Shown: positions 1 to 8,914, counted from the stretch's first letter. The stretch is 64,000 nucleotides of DNA from Archangiaceae bacterium (GCA_016714225.1 JADJNS010000009.1:297767-361766), one strand, 5' to 3'. Notes: generated by a model not told the origin, from the sequence alone. Numbers and translations are program-made.

Positions 1-1
1 C

Positions 2-598
2 ACCAGCGTCGACGCGCACGGCGCGCCGCAGCCCATCATTCACCGCGACCTCGGCCCGCACAACGTCATCGTCTCGCGCGACGGCGCGGTGAAGGTCACC
101 GACTTCGGCATCGCCCGCGCCGCCGAGGTGATGATGCACACGCCCACCTCGCTGTTGAAGGGCAACACCCCGTACATCGCGCCCGAGCTGATTCGGGGGG
201 CGGGCGCGGGGGCCATCTCGCCCCAGAACGACGTGTTCGCCGCCGGGCTGGTGCTCTACCAGCTGCTCACCTCGCAGCACCCCTTCCAGCGCGATTCGGA
301 GCTCAGCACCTTCGCGGCGCTGATCGAAGAAGAGGCGCCACCTCCGTCGGCCCGCCGGCGCGAGGCGCCGGTGGCGCTCGACGCCATCGTGGCGCGGGCC
401 ATCGCCAAGTCGCGTGACCACCGCTACCCCGACGCGCGTGCGCTGGCCGTCGCGCTCGAAGGGTCGGGCGTGATGGCGGGTGACGCCGAGGTGGCGGCCT
501 GGGTACAGGCGCTCGAGCAGGTCGGCTCGCCGCTCGAGCCCGAGCCGCCGCCGCCGCGCGCCGCGGCGCCGCACCTGAGACTGGTGGGCAAGGCGTGA
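2..598 (+). CDS. Ser/Thr protein kinase, C-terminal part (5' end outside window)
   Basis: The open frame enters from the window edge, so the N-lobe is missing. The catalytic loop reads HRDLGPHNV at about bases 41-67, followed by the DFG motif (KVTDFGIARA) and an APEL motif after the activation segment, so this is a Hanks-type (eukaryote-like) kinase that transfers ATP phosphate to Ser/Thr of target proteins. Other myxobacterial kinases, including the one at 4017-6131, usually read HRDVSPHN here. No transmembrane helix follows the kinase domain; the tail is a short Pro-rich stretch. The TGA stop overlaps the GTG start of the PilZ gene (GTGA, 595-598), so the two are probably translationally coupled and function together. 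The substrate is unknown. Confidence 0.9.
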   Translation, partial: TSVDAHGAPQPIIHRDLGPHNVIVSRDGAVKVTDFGIARAAEVMMHTPTSLLKGNTPYIAPELIRGAGAGAISPQNDVFAAGLVLYQLLTSQHPFQRDSELSTFAALIEEEAPPPSARRREAPVALDAIVARAIAKSRDHRYPDARALAVALEGSGVMAGDAEVAAWVQALEQVGSPLEPEPPPPRAAAPHLRLVGKA

Positions 599-2457
599 CC
601 CAGAAGCTCTTCGCGGTGGTCGAGACGCACGCCGAGCCGGCCGGCCGGGTGCAGCGCCTGCTCGAGCAGCACCTGCCGCTCGAGACGGTCGAGTCGCTCG
701 ACGCGGCCCGGGTGCGGTTGGGGGCGGCGAGCGCGGCCGGGGTGCTGCTGCCGGTGGGGGCGATCGGCCCTCCGGTGGCGAAGCTCGCGACCGAGGTGTT
801 CGAGGACGGTGGCATCGCGCTGCTGTTTCGCGGGGGCGGTACCCTCGAGGTGTTGATCGGCGGGCCGTCTCCCTCGCGGCTGTGGGCCACCCGGTGGGAC
901 GAGGCGACCCTGCGCCCCATCGCCGGGCGCGGCAAGGCGAGCTCGCGCATCGCGGCGATCGCCGAGCAGGCGCTGGCCCAGTCACTCGAGCGCGCGGCCG
1001 AGACCGGCAAGCCGGTGGCGATGCTCGCCGGCATGCTCGAGGCCGGCAGCGGTCTCGAGTCGGGCCCGGCGGGCTCGATGCAGCGGCTGATGGACGCGGT
1101 GGGCGCCGCGCTGCTCCCCACCGGCTCGCCCGAGCTCTACTGGTACTCGCAAGGCGCGGTGTTCTGCGCGCTGCCCGAGGTGACCCGCAGCGCGGTGGTC
1201 GACGCGGCCTGGCGGGCCCAGCGCACCTTCGTGCGACGGCAGCAGCGCGACCGCGGAGCCGTGCCGGTGCACCCGCACTTCGCGGCGGCGGTCTTCCCCA
1301 CCGACGCCTCGACGGCGGCCACCCTGCTGCGCTGCGCGCTCGACGGCTTGAGCCGCTGCCAGGAGCTCGGCCGCCAGGTGGTCGAGGTGGTGCCCACGGT
1401 GCTGTTCGCCAGCCCCCACGGCCCGCTGCGCAGCGTGGGAGACCTGCTCGAGCGGGTCGAGATCACCCGGGTCGAGTGTGAAGAAGACGACGTGGCGCTG
1501 AAGATCACCGAGCTGCGCCCCGCCGCGGTGCTGATGAACGTGCTGGGGAGCCGCACCGCGCTCGACCAGCTCGCCGGGCTGCTCAAGCTGAAGCAGTACC
1601 GCCACATTCAGGTGGTGCTGGCCTCGCCCAAAGAGCCCAACCCTCAGTACCTGGCGCGCGCCTCGAAGGTGCCCAATGCGACGGTGGTGATGGGCAAGCA
1701 GCGGTTCAAGCCGCGCACGCTCGAAGCGCTGGCCACCGCGGTGGGCGTCAAGCAGCGCCGTCACCTGCGCCACAGCGAGCGCATCGAGGTGGCGGTGGTG
1801 CGCGCCGGCGACGAGCCGCTGAAGGGGCGGCTGCTGAACGTCAGCGAGTCGGGCGCGCTGCTGGCGACGCCGAACGCCTGCGTGCCAGACGAGCGCTTTT
1901 CGATCGGCTTCACCCTGCCCGAAGGGCCGCTGGTGGCGCGGGTGCGGGTGGTGCGCTGTCGCCCGGTGGCGCCGGGCTACGAGCTGGGCGTCGAGTTCGA
2001 AGGGTTGCCGGGCGACCAGCAGCACATGATCGGTCGCTTCGTGGTGGCGGGCGCCGCGCAAGAAGCGCAGCAGCAGCAGCAGCCCGAGGCCGAAGAAGAG
2101 GTGCCGCGGGTGTCGCCCCGCGTGCCGCTCGAGCGGCGCATGAAGATCAAGGTGCGCCTGCGCCGCGACGGCAGCAAGGTGACGAACTACCTGCGCATGA
2201 TCGACCTCTCGGAGTCGGGCTTTCTGGCGGTCGCCGCGCTGGGGGTCGAGCCGGCGCTCGAGGTCGGCGCGCTCGCCGAGGCGCTGCTGTTCGGCAGCCG
2301 CGGCTCGGTGAGCTGTCGGGCGCGCGTGGTGCGGCGGCAGCGCGGCGACTCGGGCGAGCTGAGGCTGGCGATGCAGATCGTCGAGCTGGCCGAGGGCGGC
2401 CAGGCACAGCTGCGCGCGCTGCTCAAGTCGGCGCGACCGGCGCGCAAGGTGGGCTGA
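595..2457 (+). CDS. Receiver-like protein with two C-terminal PilZ domains
   Basis: This 620-residue protein has two PilZ domains. The first (about residues 385-485) has an Arg-rich entry (QRRHLRHSER) and NVSESG; the second (about 508-615) has LERR and DLSESG. PilZ domains commonly bind cyclic di-GMP through RxxxR and D/NxSxxG, and both signatures are recognisable, less clearly so in the second. Residues about 290-380 look like a degenerate response-regulator receiver fold; residues 1-280 are unassigned. A Gln-rich linker (about residues 490-495) separates the PilZ domains. The GTG start overlaps the kinase stop upstream, which suggests a kinase/c-di-GMP effector pair. Output is unknown; surface motility or polysaccharide control is typical for PilZ proteins but is not shown here. 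Confidence 0.85.
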   Translation: MTQKLFAVVETHAEPAGRVQRLLEQHLPLETVESLDAARVRLGAASAAGVLLPVGAIGPPVAKLATEVFEDGGIALLFRGGGTLEVLIGGPSPSRLWATRWDEATLRPIAGRGKASSRIAAIAEQALAQSLERAAETGKPVAMLAGMLEAGSGLESGPAGSMQRLMDAVGAALLPTGSPELYWYSQGAVFCALPEVTRSAVVDAAWRAQRTFVRRQQRDRGAVPVHPHFAAAVFPTDASTAATLLRCALDGLSRCQELGRQVVEVVPTVLFASPHGPLRSVGDLLERVEITRVECEEDDVALKITELRPAAVLMNVLGSRTALDQLAGLLKLKQYRHIQVVLASPKEPNPQYLARASKVPNATVVMGKQRFKPRTLEALATAVGVKQRRHLRHSERIEVAVVRAGDEPLKGRLLNVSESGALLATPNACVPDERFSIGFTLPEGPLVARVRVVRCRPVAPGYELGVEFEGLPGDQQHMIGRFVVAGAAQEAQQQQQPEAEEEVPRVSPRVPLERRMKIKVRLRRDGSKVTNYLRMIDLSESGFLAVAALGVEPALEVGALAEALLFGSRGSVSCRARVVRRQRGDSGELRLAMQIVELAEGGQAQLRALLKSARPARKVG

Positions 2458-2468
2458 AGCCGGGCCCC

Positions 2469-2915
2469 TCAGCCCTGCAAGAAGGCGAGGAACTCGTCGG
2501 GCGAGACGTCGAGCTCGAGCATGGCGCCGCACCTGGGGCAGGGCCCGTGGGTGGCCGGCAGGTCTCGAAGCGGGCTCACCGACACGATGGGGTCGGCGCT
2601 CTCGCCGCACGACGGGCAGGTGTACGGCACCGCCACCGACGCCACCCGGCCCTTGCCGATGAAGCCGGCCACCATGTTGAGCTGGCTGACGAAGCCCGCG
2701 GGGCAGCGCTCGAACACCAGCTGAACCGAGTCGGGGAGCGCGGCGACGAAGCTCATCCACCCCTTGACCCCGGCCGAGTTGATGCGGCCCACGCCCCCGA
2801 CGTCCACTCGCACCTCGCCGCTCAGCTGGGCGGCGAGCCGGGTGAGGTCGTCTTTCTCAGAGAGCGGCCCGCTCAAGGTCAGCGCCCGCCCGTCGGCAGA
2901 CAGGGCGACGTTCAT
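2469..2915 (-). CDS. STAS-like (anti-anti-sigma-type) protein with zinc ribbon
   Basis: A 148-residue protein. Residues 1-90 have the pattern of a STAS domain: alternating strands and a GRINSAGVKGWM segment where SpoIIAA-type proteins carry the phosphorylatable Ser (here Ser47). It continues into two CxxC pairs (C100/C103 and C126/C129) that would form a zinc ribbon. The conserved phrase QLNMVAGF also occurs, as QFNMVARF, in the N-terminus of the kinase at 4017-6131, so the same STAS/zinc-ribbon module exists alone and fused to a kinase. Its ATG overlaps the stop of the RsbW-like ATPase gene (ATGA, 2912-2915). The pairing suggests partner-switching with that ATPase; this is inferred from architecture only. 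Confidence 0.75.
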   Translation of the reverse strand: MNVALSADGRALTLSGPLSEKDDLTRLAAQLSGEVRVDVGGVGRINSAGVKGWMSFVAALPDSVQLVFERCPAGFVSQLNMVAGFIGKGRVASVAVPYTCPSCGESADPIVSVSPLRDLPATHGPCPRCGAMLELDVSPDEFLAFLQG

Positions 2916-3901
2916 GGCGGCCCGACGAAGAGGTTGAACGACCGGCCGCGCGCGGCGTAGGCGCGGTAGCTCTTGCTGATGTCGAGCAGCCCGATGCTCT
3001 CGGTGGCGTGGCCGGGCTCGAGGTCGATGATGAAGCTGTGCAGCAGGTTGAACAGGTAATAGAGGCCGAGCCCCGCGCCGCCGCGCTGCGGGCTCATCAA
3101 CGGCGAGCGCTCGGCGAAGCAGCGCGAGAGATAGTCCATCACGATGTCGGGGAGCAGGCTGCCGAACGGGTCGAGCGCCGAGATGGCGACCCGGTGAGGG
3201 TCGCTGGCGAGCTGAATCACGATGCGCTGGTCGAGCTTCACGGGTGTCGAGCGGGGCAGGTGGGCGTAGAGCGCGGCGCCCTTCACGTCGACCGGGGCGT
3301 TGTACAGCGCGTTGGTGACCAGCTCGTCGACCGCGATCGCGATCTGCTGGGCCACGCGCGGGTGGCAGCCGGCCTCGACCGCGAACGCCTCGGCGCGGTC
3401 GACCACCGCGTCTTTCTGCTCCGAGCGGTCGAGCTCCATGGTCTCGAGGCGTGGGCTACCGCCCAGGTAGCGCGAGAGGCCGAACAGCTGGCGAGACACC
3501 AGCTTCTGCGCGGTCACCGCCAGCTCGCGCGGCTCGAGGGTCTCGTCTTCACCCACCGCCAGAAAGTTGGTGATGCGCCGCTTGCTGAACAGCGCGCGAA
3601 AGTGGTCGGCCGAGCGCACCCGCACCAGCGCCAGCAGCCGGGGCCCCTGCGGTGAGGGGCTCTCTTCGCGCAGCTGGCCCAGCAGGTCGACCATGGCGCC
3701 CGAGGCCTCTTGCGGAGCGTCGGCGAGGTCGACCACCACCAGGTCGGCGCGCCGGGCGGCGAGCGACTCGCGGGCAGCGGCGGCGCTCGGCGCCGAGGTG
3801 ACCGCGAGCCCCGCCGAGCGCAGCACCCGGTCTCCGAACTGCCGCAGCGCTTCGCTCGCCGAGACGAACAGCACCTGCTTGAGAAGGGGAGACGCCGTCA
3901 C
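2912..3901 (-). CDS. Receiver-like / RsbW-type HATPase protein
   Basis: A 329-residue protein. Residues about 8-125 resemble a receiver domain (LVVVDLA, Asp58 as possible phospho-acceptor). Residues about 170-320 form a GHKL ATPase: N-box QQIAIAVDELVTNALYN (Glu193, Asn197), a DPFG turn, and the GGAGLGLYYL lid near residue 272. There is no histidine-phosphotransfer helix, which fits anti-sigma-factor/serine-kinase ATPases (RsbW/SpoIIAB type) rather than histidine kinases. It is first in an operon with the STAS protein and diverges from the STAS-kinase gene, so it is a plausible Ser kinase for the STAS module. The start is GTG with no Shine-Dalgarno; a TAGAAT hexamer lies 9 bases upstream. Confidence 0.75.
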   Translation of the reverse strand: MTASPLLKQVLFVSASEALRQFGDRVLRSAGLAVTSAPSAAAARESLAARRADLVVVDLADAPQEASGAMVDLLGQLREESPSPQGPRLLALVRVRSADHFRALFSKRRITNFLAVGEDETLEPRELAVTAQKLVSRQLFGLSRYLGGSPRLETMELDRSEQKDAVVDRAEAFAVEAGCHPRVAQQIAIAVDELVTNALYNAPVDVKGAALYAHLPRSTPVKLDQRIVIQLASDPHRVAISALDPFGSLLPDIVMDYLSRCFAERSPLMSPQRGGAGLGLYYLFNLLHSFIIDLEPGHATESIGLLDISKSYRAYAARGRSFNLFVGPP

Positions 3902-3910
3902 CGCAGGGCA

Positions 3911-3916
3911 ATTCTA
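3911..3916 (-). promoter_or_regulatory. Candidate -10 box for the HATPase-STAS operon
   Basis: On the minus strand this reads TAGAAT, a near-consensus -10 element, only 9 bases before the GTG start, so the transcript would be leaderless or nearly so. No good -35 is visible. Confidence 0.4.
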
Positions 3917-3968
3917 CGTGGCTTCTCGCCTGGCGAAAGGGTGGGGCGGCGAGAAAAGATGTAGGTCT

Positions 3969-3996
3969 TTGACGCGCTTCGTCGGTGCTCGATAAT
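3969..3996 (+). promoter_or_regulatory. Candidate sigma-70-type promoter of the STAS-kinase gene
   Basis: TTGACG (3969-3974) and GATAAT (3991-3996) are separated by 16 bases. Both are close to consensus and stand out in this G+C-rich DNA. Transcription would start near 4003, giving a leader of about 14 bases before the ATG at 4017, with no Shine-Dalgarno visible in it. Confidence 0.5.
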
Positions 3997-4016
3997 CGCG
4001 CGACCCGCAAGCGACC

Positions 4017-6131
4017 ATGGCCCCCAGCTTCGACATGACCCGCACCACCCTGCCGCAGGGCACGGTGGTGCGGCTGGTAGGCGTCATCGACGAGCGGTTC
4101 GACCGTCACCGCTTTCTCGAGATGGCCACCGGGCCGGTCATCGTCGTCGACTTCGACAAGGTGCGCCGGGTCACCTCGTTCGGAGTGCGCGAGTGGATGG
4201 CGGCGCTCGCCGCCCTGCAGACCCGCTACCTGGGCTTCATCAACGCGCGGCCCTCGGTGATCGCCCAGTTCAACATGGTGGCGCGCTTCGGTGAGCCGGG
4301 GCAGCTCATCACCTTCTTCGCGCCGTACCTGTGCCCGGGCTGCGAGACCGACACCCAGGTGCTGGTCGACCTGCGCCGCGACTACGAGGCGGTGAAGCGC
4401 TTCGAGACGCCGGTGGTGAGCTGCCCCAAGTGCCGTCAGGCGGCGACCTTCGACGACGACCCGCGCACCTACTTCTCGTATGCCGCGTCGACCCAGGCGC
4501 CGACTCCGCCGCCCGAGATCGCCGGCCTGCTGGGCGAAGAGGCCAAGGTGCTGCGCTTCGACAAGCTGGTCGAGGGCAACATCACCGGGCTGTGGCTCTC
4601 GGGCGAGCTGCAGCGCATCGGCAGCTTCCGCCAGCTGATCGACAGCATCGAGGGGCGGGTGGTGGTGAACCTCGAGAACGTCTCGTCGTCGACGCCGGGG
4701 GGCCTCGAGGCGCTGCGCGCGTTGTGGAAGGTCGAGGGCGCCGAGTGCTTCGTGGTGAAGGCCCCGGTGCCCCTGCTGCAGCACGAGCTCGACAAGCTGC
4801 CGCCCAGCGCGCGCCTGCTCAGCGTGCGCGGCGCGCTCGACTGCCCGGTGGGGCACAGCAACGCCTTCGACCTCGACGTGGCCGCGCTGCAGCAGCTCTC
4901 GGACCCCGGCACGCCCGAGCTGAGCTGCTCGACCTGTGCGCAGGCGCTGCCCTCGGCGGCGTTCGTCGACGTGCTGGGGCGCCTGCCGCTCGCGCCCACG
5001 CCGGCCGACATCGCCGAGTTCCAGCGGCACCACCCCCACGCTCCCGAGCGCGCCAGCTCGTCGCCTCACATGACCCAGCTGTCGAAGACGCCGCTGCCTC
5101 CGGGCGCGGGCGGGCCGGCGTTCTTCGGGCGCTACGAGATTCTGCGCCGCCTGGGCGCGGGCGGCATGGCCGAGGTGTTTCTCGCCCGCCAGCACGCGAT
5201 GGGCGGCTTCGAGAAGCAGATCGTGCTCAAGCGCATTCTGCCGGGCCTGGCCGCCGACGCGTCGTTTCGAGACATGTTCCTGCAAGAGGCGCGGCTGGCG
5301 GCGCGCGTCTCGCACCCCAACGTGGTGCAGATCTTCGACGTCGGTCAGCTCGACCACACGTTCTTCATCATCATGGAGTTCGTCGACGGCTCGGACCTGA
5401 ACCGCCTGCTGCGCACCGCGGTGCGCATGCGCCAGCCGTTTCCACCGCACGTGGCGGCGCGCATCGCCTCCGACGTCTGCGCGGGGCTGTGGGCGGCGCA
5501 CAGCACGGTGGGGGCCGAAGGCGCGCCGATGCCGATCATCCACCGCGATGTCTCGCCCCACAACGTGCTGGTCTCGACGCTGGGCAACGTGAAGCTGTCG
5601 GACTTCGGCATCGCCAAGGCCTTCGACTCGAGCGACCGCACCCCGTCGTCGACCCTGAAGGGCAAGATCACCTACATGGCGCCCGAGCACGCCAAGCCGG
5701 GTGACCGGGTGTTCGACGCCCGGTCTGACATCTTCCCCCTCGGGCTGATTCTCTACGAGATGCTGACCCTGGTGCACCCGTTCAAGCGGCCCACCGACTA
5801 CGCCACCATGCTGGCGGTGCTGCAAGAGCCGGTTCCCGACGTGCGGCGCCAGGCCCCGCACGCGCCCGAGGCGCTCGCGAAGGTCATCGCCCGCGCGATG
5901 CAGCGCGACCCCGAGAAGCGCTACCCCACCGCCCAGGCGATGAAGCAAGACCTCGAGCAGTACCTCGCCGGCACCCACGCCCCGGCCGGAGCCTCAGAGG
6001 TGGCGGGCTTCACCAACATGCTGCGCGCCGACATGCTCTCGGCCTCGGCGATTCGCAAGTCGGTGCTCAGCGAGGGCACGGCCGCCGAGCTCGAGTCGAC
6101 CGACGACGTCACCACCAAGGCCGACAGCTGA
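4017..6131 (+). CDS. Ser/Thr protein kinase with two N-terminal STAS/zinc-ribbon modules
   Basis: A 704-residue protein. Module 1 (about residues 10-150) has VTSFGVREW (Ser54 in the STAS phospho-Ser position), QFNMVARF, and C106/C109 plus C136/C139. Module 2 (about 180-320) repeats the layout (SSTPGGLEAL, C304/C307), but its first cysteine pair is reduced to one (C276). A full Hanks-type kinase follows (about 372-645): glycine loop LGAGGMAEVF, catalytic Lys405 (VLKRIL), HRDVSPHN, DFGIAKA, APEH. No transmembrane helix follows, so it is cytosolic. It is divergently transcribed from the HATPase/STAS operon, which encodes the same module, so the two units probably share a signalling circuit. The fusion suggests that partner binding to the STAS modules controls kinase activity. 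Confidence 0.85.
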   Translation: MAPSFDMTRTTLPQGTVVRLVGVIDERFDRHRFLEMATGPVIVVDFDKVRRVTSFGVREWMAALAALQTRYLGFINARPSVIAQFNMVARFGEPGQLITFFAPYLCPGCETDTQVLVDLRRDYEAVKRFETPVVSCPKCRQAATFDDDPRTYFSYAASTQAPTPPPEIAGLLGEEAKVLRFDKLVEGNITGLWLSGELQRIGSFRQLIDSIEGRVVVNLENVSSSTPGGLEALRALWKVEGAECFVVKAPVPLLQHELDKLPPSARLLSVRGALDCPVGHSNAFDLDVAALQQLSDPGTPELSCSTCAQALPSAAFVDVLGRLPLAPTPADIAEFQRHHPHAPERASSSPHMTQLSKTPLPPGAGGPAFFGRYEILRRLGAGGMAEVFLARQHAMGGFEKQIVLKRILPGLAADASFRDMFLQEARLAARVSHPNVVQIFDVGQLDHTFFIIMEFVDGSDLNRLLRTAVRMRQPFPPHVAARIASDVCAGLWAAHSTVGAEGAPMPIIHRDVSPHNVLVSTLGNVKLSDFGIAKAFDSSDRTPSSTLKGKITYMAPEHAKPGDRVFDARSDIFPLGLILYEMLTLVHPFKRPTDYATMLAVLQEPVPDVRRQAPHAPEALAKVIARAMQRDPEKRYPTAQAMKQDLEQYLAGTHAPAGASEVAGFTNMLRADMLSASAIRKSVLSEGTAAELESTDDVTTKADS

Positions 6132-6151
6132 GCTCTGGCGCGCGGCGCCTT

Positions 6152-6523
6152 CTAGAAGCTGAAGGTCTTGTCGACCTTGCCCTTCCAGTCGGCGGTGGTG
6201 ATGCCGTTCTCGGTGCTGCCCTTGAACACGTCTTTGCCCGTGCCGATCTTGACGGTGGTCTCGCCGCCCGCGGCCGGCACCGCGCCGTGGTGAATCGCCG
6301 ACATGCAGATGCTCGAGTCGATGGTGTAGTCGTTGTCGGCCCCGCCCCAGACGCGCTGCTGGGTGCACAGCTGGGGGCACTGCACCTTGAACTTGGTGCC
6401 CGGCGCGCCGGGGAGCTTCTCGCCGGTGTCGTGGCAGCCCAGGAAGATCGCCGGCTCGCTCTTGCAGCCGAGCAACAGCAAAGACGCCGCCAACACCACT
6501 GCCGCTCCGAAGCGCAGACGCAT
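6152..6523 (-). CDS. LCCL-domain lipoprotein
   Basis: A 123-residue lipoprotein: hydrophobic signal ending LLLLGC (lipid-modified Cys20), then residues about 47-123 match an LCCL domain, with C49/C53/C73, VWGGADNDYTIDSSIC, AIHHGAV, GGETTV and GSTENGI. LCCL domains (named from Limulus factor C, Coch-5b2, Lgl1) are secreted binding modules, and their ligand in bacteria is not established. The ATG at 6523 is chosen because GGAGAAGGA lies just upstream; a TTG five codons earlier is less likely. The gene is convergent with the kinase and lies downstream of pbpC on the same strand after a 57-base gap, but its strong RBS suggests independent expression. The function is envelope-associated and otherwise unknown. 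Confidence 0.75.
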   Translation of the reverse strand: MRLRFGAAVVLAASLLLLGCKSEPAIFLGCHDTGEKLPGAPGTKFKVQCPQLCTQQRVWGGADNDYTIDSSICMSAIHHGAVPAAGGETTVKIGTGKDVFKGSTENGITTADWKGKVDKTFSF

Positions 6524-6580
6524 GTTCCTTCTCCTCAAGGTACCTTCAAAGGTGATCTCGCACGAGTACCACCAAAAAGG

Positions 6581-8914
6581 TCACTCGTTCCACGCGATGG
6601 TGACGCGCACGTGTGCGACGCCGCCGCGATCGTCGACCGCCCTCAGCTCGTAGTGGCCCGACGGGGCAGACCACTCGAGCGGCTCTCCCGGCTTCACCGT
6701 GCCCAGCAGCTCGGAGCCCGCGAACCAGGTCAGGGCGTGGGCGGCCCCGTCGGCGTGCGCGAGCAGCGGCAGGTGGGCCTGCTCGGGCACGTCGCGCCGC
6801 AGGTGGTAGGTGACCTCGGGCTGCGGCGAGAGAATGCGGGGCGGCCGCTCGGAGAGCAGCGCGTCGTCGTCGCACGCTTCACCCAGCGGCGGGGGGCTCT
6901 TGCGCGGCAGGCCGGCGCGCTCGAACAGCCGCGCCACGTCGCTGGGCCACACCTCGAACACCTCGAGGTGCGAGCCGGGGCCAGGGCGGCAGCGGCGCTG
7001 GTGGGTGACGTCGTCGACGGCGAAGGCCCGGTGCACGTCGCAGCTGCCGAGCGGAGACACTGACGGAATCACCTGGGTGCGCACCGCGTGCGGGCAGTGT
7101 GGCCCTACCTTGAGCCCCGAGGTGGCGCAGACCTCGACCTCGGCGAGCCGGCTCGGCGGCGGGTGCCGCGCCCCCTCGCGGGTGGCGAGCCTGGGCCGCA
7201 GGCCGTCGAGCACGTCGAAGAACAGCGGCGCGGCGGCGCTGCGCCCCACGAACGCGGGGTTGGGCGTGCCGTCGAAGTTGCCCACCCAGACCGCGAGCAG
7301 GTAGCGGCCGGCGACCCCCACCGTCCACGCGTCGCGGTACGCGTACGAGGTGCCCGTCTTCCACGCCACCTTCACCGTGTCGCGAGGCGTGGTCCACTGC
7401 GAGAGGTCGGCGTCGTTGGTCGAGAGCATGCTCAAGGTGAGCTCGGCCGCCTCGGCAGAGAACAGCGCGCGCGGCGCGACGTCGGGCTCGCCGCGCACCC
7501 GCTTGAGCGGCGACCAGGCGCCGCCGCGCGCCAGCGCGAGGTAGAGCTGGGCCACCTCTTCCATCGTGAGCTCGACCGCGCCGAGCACGATGCCGGCGCC
7601 GTAGTGCTCTTTCGCGCGCAGCCCCTTCACCTGCACCTGTTGCAGCACCGCGTGCAGGTCGCGCCCGAGGCGCAGGTTCAAGTCGACCGCCGGCACGTTG
7701 CGGCTGCGGGTGAGCGCCTGCGCCGCGGTCATCGGCCCCAGGTACTGGTTGTCGAAGTTCTCGGGGTTGTAGCTGCCGAAGCGGGTGGGCACGTCTCTGA
7801 GCAGGGTGCGCGGGTGAATCAACCCCTCGTCGAGCGCGCGGGCGTAGACCACGGGCTTGAGCGTCGAGCCGGGCGAGCGGGGCGACGAGACGCCGTCGAC
7901 CTGGCCCAGAATGGCCGCGTCGAAGAACGAAGCCGAGCCCACGTGGGCCAGCACCTCGGTGGTCTCGGTGTCGACCAGCAGCGCGGCGGCGTTGTGAAGG
8001 CCCGCGCTCTGGTGGCGCTCGACGTAGCCCTCGAGCTTGCGCTCGAGCTGCGCCTGCAGCGCGCCGTCGAGCGTCAGGGTGAGGCGATCTTGGCTGCGCG
8101 TGGCCAGCGCGCGCTCTACCGCGTGGGGGGCGAGAAAGGGCAGCTCGCGCGGGGTGTAAAGCTGCAGCCGCTGGCCCGACGCCATGAGGGCACCGGGGTG
8201 ACGGGTGAGCCACAGCGCCCCCAGCCGCGCGCGCGCCACCTGCAGCGCCGCGGGCTCGAGGCGGTCATCGGGCGTGCGTGCGGTGGGGCTCTGCGGCATC
8301 ACCGCGAGCGCCATCGCCTCGGGCAGCGAGAGCGAGGCGGCGTCGCGGTGAAAGTAGATGAGCGCCGCGGCGCCCGCGCCCTCGACGTTGCCGCCGTAGG
8401 GCGCGAGGTTGAGGTACGCCTCGAGCAGGTCGTGCTTCGAGTGGGCCAGCTCGAGCTGAACCGCGAGCGCGATCTGCAAGAGCTTGCCGCCCACGCCGCG
8501 GGTGTCGAGCCCGTAGCGCAGCCGCGCGAGCTGCATGGTGAGGGTCGAGCCGCCGCGCCGCCGCTGGTGCGTCACCCAGGTCGACACTGCGGCCTCGACC
8601 AGCGAGACCGGGTTCACGCCGGGGTGCAGGTAGAACCAGCGGTCTTCGTAGAGCTGGGTGGCCTCGACCAGCTCGGGGCTGAAAAGCTCGAGCGGTGTCC
8701 ACACCCGGTAGGTGTCTCCCTTCGCGAGCGTGAGGCGCAAGAGCCGGCCGTCGCGGTCGTAGACCTGGCGGCTGAAGGCGTAGGGGGCCAGCAGCGGCGG
8801 GCAGCTCAAGCGCGCGACCAGCGCGACGGCGAGCGCCGTCACGCCCAGCCACAGCAGCCGCCTGGCGCGAGGCCTCTGCGCGAGTCCCCACGCGATGTGC
8901 AGCGCGCGCCTCAC
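6581..8914 (-). CDS. pbpC: Penicillin-binding protein 1C
   Basis: A 777-residue bifunctional peptidoglycan synthase. An N-terminal membrane anchor (about residues 20-37) precedes a GT51 glycosyltransferase (ATQLYEDRWFYLHPG, catalytic Glu90; RRGGSTLTMQLAR). The transpeptidase has SPGSTLKP (nucleophile Ser350, Lys353), SRN and KTGTS. The C-terminus has the extra beta domain typical of PBP1C. Its GTG start overlaps the stop of the alpha-2-macroglobulin gene (GTGA, 8911-8914); linkage of pbpC to a bacterial alpha-2-macroglobulin (yfhM) is a widespread arrangement, and the pair is thought to repair envelope breached by host or predator attack. All catalytic motifs are intact. Confidence 0.95.
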   Translation of the reverse strand: MRRALHIAWGLAQRPRARRLLWLGVTALAVALVARLSCPPLLAPYAFSRQVYDRDGRLLRLTLAKGDTYRVWTPLELFSPELVEATQLYEDRWFYLHPGVNPVSLVEAAVSTWVTHQRRRGGSTLTMQLARLRYGLDTRGVGGKLLQIALAVQLELAHSKHDLLEAYLNLAPYGGNVEGAGAAALIYFHRDAASLSLPEAMALAVMPQSPTARTPDDRLEPAALQVARARLGALWLTRHPGALMASGQRLQLYTPRELPFLAPHAVERALATRSQDRLTLTLDGALQAQLERKLEGYVERHQSAGLHNAAALLVDTETTEVLAHVGSASFFDAAILGQVDGVSSPRSPGSTLKPVVYARALDEGLIHPRTLLRDVPTRFGSYNPENFDNQYLGPMTAAQALTRSRNVPAVDLNLRLGRDLHAVLQQVQVKGLRAKEHYGAGIVLGAVELTMEEVAQLYLALARGGAWSPLKRVRGEPDVAPRALFSAEAAELTLSMLSTNDADLSQWTTPRDTVKVAWKTGTSYAYRDAWTVGVAGRYLLAVWVGNFDGTPNPAFVGRSAAAPLFFDVLDGLRPRLATREGARHPPPSRLAEVEVCATSGLKVGPHCPHAVRTQVIPSVSPLGSCDVHRAFAVDDVTHQRRCRPGPGSHLEVFEVWPSDVARLFERAGLPRKSPPPLGEACDDDALLSERPPRILSPQPEVTYHLRRDVPEQAHLPLLAHADGAAHALTWFAGSELLGTVKPGEPLEWSAPSGHYELRAVDDRGGVAHVRVTIAWNE

